Source of the DNA: Pseudomonadota bacterium
Lineage (GTDB): Bacteria; Pseudomonadota; Gammaproteobacteria; Burkholderiales; Burkholderiaceae_C
Direction: 5' to 3'
DNA: 64,000 nucleotides
NCBI GenBank assembly: GCA_020161065.1
Contig: JAIUPH010000028.1
Span: 434,001 to 498,000 of the forward strand
Part shown: positions 63,757-64,000 of the stretch, piece after piece
How positions within the stretch are numbered: the first letter of the stretch is position 1
Layout: each line of letters begins with the position of its first letter
Program-made: the position numbers and the translations under genes
Notes under the pieces: generated by a model
What the model saw: the letters and a program-made list of their open reading frames with translations, nothing else
The model's database searches: none
What the model was told of the DNA's origin: nothing

Positions 63757-64000
63757 ATGAAGATGAACTTCGCCCGCATGATGGGCCAGCTGGCGCTGCG
63801 CTTCGCCGACCAGGAAGCGCTGGTCAACATCGAGCGCCGGCGCCGCTACACCTACCGCGAGCTGCAGGCGGCGACCAACCGCATCGTCAACATGATGCGC
63901 GAGCGGCTGGGCCTGCGGCGCGGCGACGTCTACCTGTGCATCCTGGAGAACGACAACCTGTCGCTGATGCACGTGTGGACGGCCTTCAAGGGCGATGCCG
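63757..64000 (+). CDS. Acyl-CoA synthetase (AMP-forming), 5' part only
   Basis: The window ends inside this gene after 81 codons. The visible part reads MKMNFARMMGQLALRFADQEALVNIERRRRYTYRELQAATNRIVNMMRERLGLRRGDVYLCILENDN, the N-terminal start of an AMP-dependent ligase (the TYRELQ and GDVYLCILENDN strands are family landmarks). GGAG lies 7 nt before ATG 63757. It would activate the substrate to its CoA ester for the divergent beta-oxidation operon. The ATP-binding motif is beyond the edge, so substrate class cannot be judged. Confidence 0.85.
   Translation, partial: MKMNFARMMGQLALRFADQEALVNIERRRRYTYRELQAATNRIVNMMRERLGLRRGDVYLCILENDNLSLMHVWTAFKGDA

Overview
The window is a GC-rich (roughly 70% by eye) chromosomal segment that fits a betaproteobacterium of the order Burkholderiales (Rubrivivax/Leptothrix/Comamonadaceae-like). 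The grounds are the thrS-infC-rpmI-rplT-pheS-pheT-ihfA-merR-tRNA-Pro order, dense coding, frequent ATGA stop/start overlaps and the style of the catabolic gene sets. I see no CRISPR array, insertion sequence, rRNA or phage module.

Layout. (1) 31-2292: nicX and nicF, the ring-cleavage and amidase steps of the nicotinate (2,5-dihydroxypyridine) pathway, convergent with a MarR regulator. (2) 2395-9522: a minus-strand meta-cleavage operon (FAD hydroxylase, extradiol dioxygenase, C-C hydrolase, exported metallo-beta-lactamase-fold protein, 2-hydroxypentadienoate-type hydratase). It ends in a XylR/DmpR-type sigma-54 activator, and a near-consensus -24/-12 promoter with inverted repeats lies upstream. 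(3) 9876-11680: an AraC regulator translationally coupled to an exported alpha/beta hydrolase. (4) 11839-19721: tRNA-Pro(GGG) and the translation operon, with infC probably starting on AUC and several leader hairpins. (5) 19992-25110: a soluble sensor kinase, Tex, and an Lrp/AsnC regulator. (6) 25243-31218: a tightly packed plus-strand operon of a PhyH-type dioxygenase, an atypical SHMT-like PLP enzyme, a TrpXYZ-type ABC transporter and a Rieske oxygenase, with no described combined function that I know of. (7) 31232-36514: housekeeping and miscellaneous genes (flavoprotein, lipoprotein hydrolase, LD-carboxypeptidase, tadA, TerC). (8) 36515-44183: an accessory region of lower GC. It has a frameshifted HTH antitoxin remnant, a six-gene operon led by a pyrogallol-transhydroxylase/resorcinol-hydroxylase-like molybdoenzyme fused to an SCP2-like domain, its iron-sulphur subunit, a cytochrome b561, and a divergent TetR gene with two matching operators. 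(9) 44184-64000: a large CoA-dependent degradation locus with two minus-strand operons. It holds four acyl-CoA dehydrogenases, a thiolase, an internally deleted thiolase, an enoyl-CoA hydratase, MaoC, an SDR, the envelope set DUF1302/DUF1329/YCF48/RND, a MalT-like LuxR activator, and a divergent acyl-CoA synthetase cut by the window edge.

How the parts work together. Regions 1, 2, 6, 8 and 9 each pair a regulator with a compact catabolic operon, so the organism looks like an environmental degrader of aromatic, N-heterocyclic and hydrophobic acyl/isoprenoid-like compounds. In region 9 the two operon promoters share a 19-bp element at the same distance from the first start codon, which suggests one regulon, most simply run by the LuxR/MalT-like protein. 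The strongest candidate for an undescribed system is region 8 (SCP2-fused molybdoenzyme, an iron-sulphur subunit that has lost one cluster, b561, TetR), followed by region 6. Functions are inferred by reading motifs and recalled family sequences; no database search was run.
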